A stretch of DNA of 64,000 bases from Trichuris trichiura (Eukaryota > Nematoda > Enoplea > Trichinellida > Trichuridae), in contig JBAJFE010000025.1 in the NCBI GenBank assembly GCA_037903355.1, positions 806,001 through 870,000 of the forward strand, in the 5' to 3' direction. Shown here piece after piece: positions 60,401 to 64,000 of this stretch (position 1 is the stretch's first letter; every line of letters starts with the position of its first letter). Below the pieces are notes generated by a model that saw only the letters and a program-made list of their open reading frames with translations, had not been told where the DNA came from and made no database searches. The translations under genes and the position numbers were made by a program.

Positions 60401-63400
60401 ATGGCTGGTCGAACTGAGGGGCGTTATCATTCACATCTTCCACTGCTATCTGTATGCGCGCTTGGGCCAAGTGCTCTCGATTGCCGTCAGTGACGTAGAG
60501 AACCAAGTCGTACAGCTAGAAAGCCAAATTTCGTACAATGAAAGTCCATCGAGGAACTAAGTGACCTTTTTGCGCTCGTAATCCAAAGGTTCATTAATAA
60601 ATATCGTACCGGACGTGGCACCAACGCTGAAGGCGCTTCCATCGTTTCCGCGAGAATCCAAACTATACCTGAGCTCAGAGTCTACAAGGCCGTTCGGTAA
60701 ACAAGAAGAAAAAGGCTCAATGAAACTTAGTCACCTTTGTCCAAGTCGTGAGCTTTGACGGTCATTACATTTTGCCCAACTTCGGCATTTTCTCTAACTC
60801 GACCTCGATAAACAGATTCATTAAAGTAGGGGGCGTTGTCGTTGATGTCTTGAATTAAAATTTGCACTTTCGTTATGTCTCTGTTAGGGCCGCGAGCTCC
60901 GGGCAAATCGGAGGGCGCATTGTCCTCAGCTTGAACATCCAAAACGAAGGAATCGTTCTTTTCGCGGTCGAAGCTTTGAGTAGCGTAAACGGCTCCGCTT
61001 TTGCTGTCGATGCGGAAAAGATGACTTGCCGGACCTGGCAGAATTTTGTACGTGATCTTAAAGAAGAGGGGATTCACTTTTTGGCGCCAAATAGGACAAT
61101 ATTCAATGGTACATCTTTGAATTCCGGCCTTTCGTCATTATCCTTTGCTACAACTGTTACAAGGGGTCGTTTCCTCATGGTCGACACGTCCTGTTCCTCT
61201 TCAACTGAGCCCGTGAATTTGTCCAATGTGAACTTGGGCACATTATCGTTCTTATCCCTGAGCCTTACGCGAACGACTTTGTCACGAGATAAGCCATTAC
61301 GCAAATCCTAAGCAAAAGCGTATAATCATTAAGGCTGAGTAGAAAAGAGACACTAACAGTAGCAGATATGGTCAAATCGTAGGATTTGGTCTTTTCATAA
61401 TCTAAGCCTTTGAGGTTACGAACGACAACCCAGTCGCGCTCGTTTCTTTTCTCCTGAAATTCGCGAAAATCTTGGTTCGAATTCGTATCCGGTTTGGCGC
61501 CATTCCTCATGCTGCAATTGACCACCCTACGTTACAGTCGCTGAAGAACTATTCACTGTCCTACCTGTAGTAGATTGGATTGGTGGGATCGGCACCGGAA
61601 AGAGCATGGCATTCGAAGAACACGTAATTGATCTTAAGCACCGGAAGTAATAGTTTCAAAAGAAAGTTCAATTTGACAAGCAGCATTTTACCTGAACATC
61701 CTCGTCGACTACTACTTCGTTGGGACACGAAGGGGTCACTTGCCAGACGGGATAATGCTGAGCTGCTTCGGCTATGTCAATGGTAACCATGACTTGAGTG
61801 CTTCGAGGAGGGTCGCCACTGTCACGGGCAATCGCTAGGAACATCATTCGATTTTTCTAAAGCAATAACCCGTGTTGCCCTTAAGCAGTAGCAAAGCAGT
61901 CAGTTCACCTCAACTGGTAAACTTCTAAGGAGCATAATTTCGCCACCGTCCGGTTTGACGGAGAAATAATTGACGTCATCAGCATGATCAGGTTCGGATG
62001 GGTCTGCTTGGAGTTGGTATGAAATTCTAGCGTTGTTCGGTGCATCTCGATCGTCGGCAAATACTGTTAAAACGGATCGTCCAATCGGGGTCGATCGGGA
62101 TATGCTCCCTTCATAGGTGCCGCGATCGAATTCCGGTGCATTGTCATTCTCGTCAAGTACGGTAACCGTGAACTGACAGAACCCAATTAAAGGTCGAGAA
62201 CCTTTGTCGGTTGCCTAAAAATGAATAACTGACGAAAAGATTAACGGAGACAAGAAACGCTTCAGTCTACTTTGACAATGACATCTTCAAATGGGCGCTC
62301 CTCACGGTCAAATTCCACGTAAGGAGATGCCCTGAGTTCACCAGTCACCGCGTCAATTACGAAAGGCTTTCGAGTTTCGCCCTGAGGGTAGTACAAGGAA
62401 TATATTATATCTCCATTCTGGCCGGAATCGTCGTCCGTGGCTTCAACCTGCAATGCAATGTAGAAAATAACGACATCGACGAGCAAAGTAAGCTCGGCTA
62501 CCGTTAGTATGACGTAATTTTCATGTTTTCCCTCGGGCACCTTTGCTTCGCTGCTATACCTCTCGCAATCGTTGAAAACGGGTTTGTTGTTGTTGACATC
62601 CTTTACGCCTTGAAAAGAGCACCGTTTTAGTCACCCGCTAATGTTAAAACAAAGGCATCAACTGCTACAAACAAAGAATAATCCCATTGCGTAAAACAGC
62701 TGCATTCGTTCTCTTTTAGAAAAAGCGAACTTAAGGTTTTTTAAAAATTTGCATATTATCTTTTTCTTAACGCAGTGTAAGCCGAGAGAAAAGAATGGTC
62801 GGCATTTTCTACAGCGAAAGTTATTTTTGAAAACGTGGTTTCTTGGTACGGGACCATATGCTTTCATAATGAAAAACTTTATTACGGATAGGTTCCCGTT
62901 TGTTATGTATATAAAAGACTCCGGAGCTTTCGGGTCAATAATAGTAAAGTGCAAAAAAAAGCATTGCCGCTTGAGGCGACGTGCAATAGTAAAGTGCAAA
63001 AAAAAAGCATCGCCGCGTGCTAATTGATTCAGTTTCATGAATGGAACAACGGCCGTTAACAAGGAAAGAAATGAACGGCTTACAAGGAAGGAGAACGCGA
63101 AGCTAGAGCTTACAGGATTATAAGAACAGTTGCACCGAAAATTAGCTGGGAGCACTCTTAAATTTTCGGTGGATCTGAGATTTCGGAATGAACGTACTGT
63201 CATTCATTCTGGATGCTCAAATCAATGAAAACATCAACGTTAAGTTGTTCTTCTCAATGGAGATAAGTTGTTGAGGGCAGAAGAAGACTAACCTATTCGG
63301 ACTGTTGCCGTGCTGACATGCTGCTCTCCGGGTCCATTGTCCGTTGCAAGTACAGTAAGCATGTAGAAGTCTTGCTGTTGCAAATCGGCAGGTCCAATTC

Positions 63401-64000
63401 CTTCCCTGAGCTTAATTTGACCCGTATCTTTGTCAATTTCGAAATGGCCAAGCACATGAGTCGGCCGACTGCCGGGAGACGATAAAAAGTAATAATTGAC
63501 TTGGTCTCTGTCCGGGTCCAATGCCTGAATTGTCGCGATTGGTGTATTGCCTTGCGCATCTTCAGCCACGTATTCCGTATACATGCTGGTTGGCAGAAAA
63601 ACGGGTGCCTCGTCGTTGACATTTTCCGTACGGATATGAACCTAAATATTGCACGGATGGAAAACGTCGAAAAGCGAGAAAAGCAAAGCTTACTTGACTC
63701 GTTGCCGTTCTCGGAGGAGTGCCATGGTCGGTGGCGGTAACAACAAATTTATATATGTAAAAACCTTGCAAATTTTGATCAGCGTCAAGGCGCACTCTGG
63801 GCGAGATGACACCATTGTCATTGATTACAAAGTTTTTGTCCGACAACGAATACGATAGTCGACCATTTAAATCGCTGTCTTTGTCTCTAGCCAATACTGA
63901 ATTTAAATAAAGTGATTCACTGAAAGCATCGTATAACAAGGCCACAGCATACCTTGCAAAATTGGTTGACCAATTGGATGATCTTCTTTCACGGACGCCG
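47565..64000 (-). CDS. classical N-type cadherin (CadN / HMR-1 family), 3' part
   Basis: Calcium-dependent adhesion receptor of adherens junctions and neurons. Exons: 64000-63953 (partial), 63896-63694, 63641-63293, 62608-62502, 62447-62271, 62214-61909, 61856-61691, 61632-61565, 61526-61358, 61307-61113, 61056-60735, 60681-60566, 60515-60345, 60284-60108, 60037-59902, 59841-59684, 58951-58867, 58810-58542, 54890-54651, 54430-54339, 53969-53833, 51261-51028, 50969-50754, 50694-50525, 50459-50348, 50288-48546, 48449-48126, 48065-47835, 47782-47565. About 2300 aa in window; phases join throughout, except that 61856-61691 counts one base off and may be misplaced by one. About a dozen cadherin repeats are marked by DxNDNAPxF motifs and LDRE/DYE, then EGF and laminin-G domains, one TM and a catenin-binding tail. 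The N-terminus lies right of the window. The join 54890-54651 to 54430 shortens one repeat and is the least certain. Confidence 0.92.
48546..50288 (-). other. cadherin exon encoding the membrane-proximal EGF / laminin-G module
   Basis: One 1743-bp exon, far longer than its neighbours, encodes 580 residues. First comes the non-chordate classical-cadherin domain (VDGVSSLDKFRRTL through LDPCALETC). EGF-like 1 follows (SCFNNGICHSTGSTFFCEC), then laminin G 1 (WAWFEPIKSCQRWNVSLEVL to GLNGCVRNLFINGMIVDF). EGF-like 2 is CAHGECIADFHGFKCVCEPG, and laminin G 2 runs from WVTFGPSSFIRYLL to the exon end. The order matches Drosophila CadN and C. elegans HMR-1 and is absent from vertebrate classical cadherins. 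A third EGF-like unit begins in the next exon. Confidence 0.9.
51262..53832 (-). other. 2.6-kb cadherin intron without recognised content
   Basis: Intron between cadherin exons 53969-53833 and 51261-51028. It is less A/T-rich than the rest of the window. It has open frames on both strands (for example 52344-52048 minus, 53122-53568 plus) but none carries a family motif or a start plus splice chain I could support. Confidence 0.5.
54339..54556 (-). CDS. probable alternative first exon of a short cadherin isoform (hmr-1a-like)
   Basis: The exon body at 54430-54339 is open further upstream to an in-frame ATG at 54556. The extension encodes a short hydrophobic, signal-peptide-like N-terminus (MLAMMMTITTVAASS) followed by IDDDHIRILPKLSRR and the linker VIPLKNISEDVAVG, then joins the shared repeat in frame. 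A transcript starting in the 3.65-kb intron would yield a secreted-pathway protein with about three cadherin repeats plus the complete EGF/laminin-G module and tail. C. elegans hmr-1 is known to use an internal promoter to make a short epithelial form (HMR-1A) and a long neuronal form. The exon length, 218 nt, leaves phase 2, matching the next exon. Confidence 0.6.
55230..55252. repeat. alternating purine-pyrimidine (CG)n(CA)n tract
   Basis: CG dinucleotides repeated about seven times, followed by CACACGCACG. The sequence could adopt left-handed DNA and is a simple-repeat polymorphism candidate. It is intronic in the cadherin gene. Confidence 0.85.
56334..56353. repeat. (GA)n microsatellite
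   Basis: A tract of about ten GA units (ACAGAGAGAGAGAGAGAGAA). It is the longest of three GA tracts in this part of the cadherin locus. Confidence 0.9.
62937..63020. repeat. two-copy 46-bp tandem repeat in a cadherin intron
   Basis: AATAGTAAAGTGC followed by an A8-9 run and GCATTGCCGC / GCATCGCCGC occurs twice with a spacing of about 46 bp. It lies in the 684-bp intron between exons 63641-63293 and 62608-62502, and has no coding role. Confidence 0.85.

Noticed and set aside
62658..63203. 181-codon minus-strand ORF
   Set aside because: It covers intron 63292-62609 and the 46-bp tandem repeat; its Phe/Cys/Leu-rich sequence is typical of translated T-rich intron.
1..64000. CRISPR arrays, bacterial operons or phage genes
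   Set aside because: No regularly spaced repeats and no prokaryotic gene organisation; all solid genes are spliced and of animal type.

Overview
The window is eukaryotic nuclear DNA from an invertebrate animal. The genes are split by many introns, often only 35-70 bp long. They lie in AT-rich, gene-poor DNA that carries DNA-transposon relics. A classical cadherin with the EGF/laminin-G ectodomain of insect CadN and nematode HMR-1, and its apparent second internal start, suggest a nematode. An HRI-type eIF2-alpha kinase, which C. elegans lacks, would fit a lineage outside the Caenorhabditis group. The species is not identified, and this placement is inference. Gene models below were built by eye from frame, splice sites, phase continuity and remembered family motifs; no database search was run.

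Layout: every host gene recognised is on the minus strand. 1-2084: 5' part of an FLVCR-type MFS transporter. 2085-10159: mostly non-coding, with a decayed Ty1/copia remnant near 8.75-9.5 kb. 10160-14854: a five-exon rhodopsin-family GPCR. 14855-27247: about 12 kb with no convincing gene. 27248-31207: complete mitochondrial pyruvate dehydrogenase phosphatase (PDP), six exons, 456 aa, with a CPEB-like fragment nested in intron 1 and bracketed by a 21-bp inverted repeat. 32429-32500: tRNA-Pro(AGG). 33054-39381: complete HRI-like eIF2-alpha kinase, 14 exons, 560 aa. Its introns hold two hAT elements with 8-bp target duplications and a 161-bp palindrome. 40108-41285: a Tigger/pogo relic with TA duplication. 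41286-47564: repeat-rich DNA without a recognised gene. 47565-64000: 3' part of a classical N-type cadherin, 29 exons in the window, stop codon included and 5' end beyond the window.

The genes share no pathway. They are ordinary housekeeping and signalling loci: membrane transport, peptide signalling, control of mitochondrial PDH, translational stress control and cell adhesion. The most notable points are: an apparent internal start exon giving a short cadherin isoform, as in hmr-1a/hmr-1b; a CPEB fragment inside a PDP intron flanked by an inverted repeat; an HRI kinase with Gly in place of the helix-C Glu; a GPCR with QRY instead of D/ERY; and a splice-acceptor profile rich in TAG and AAG with two likely GC-AG introns.
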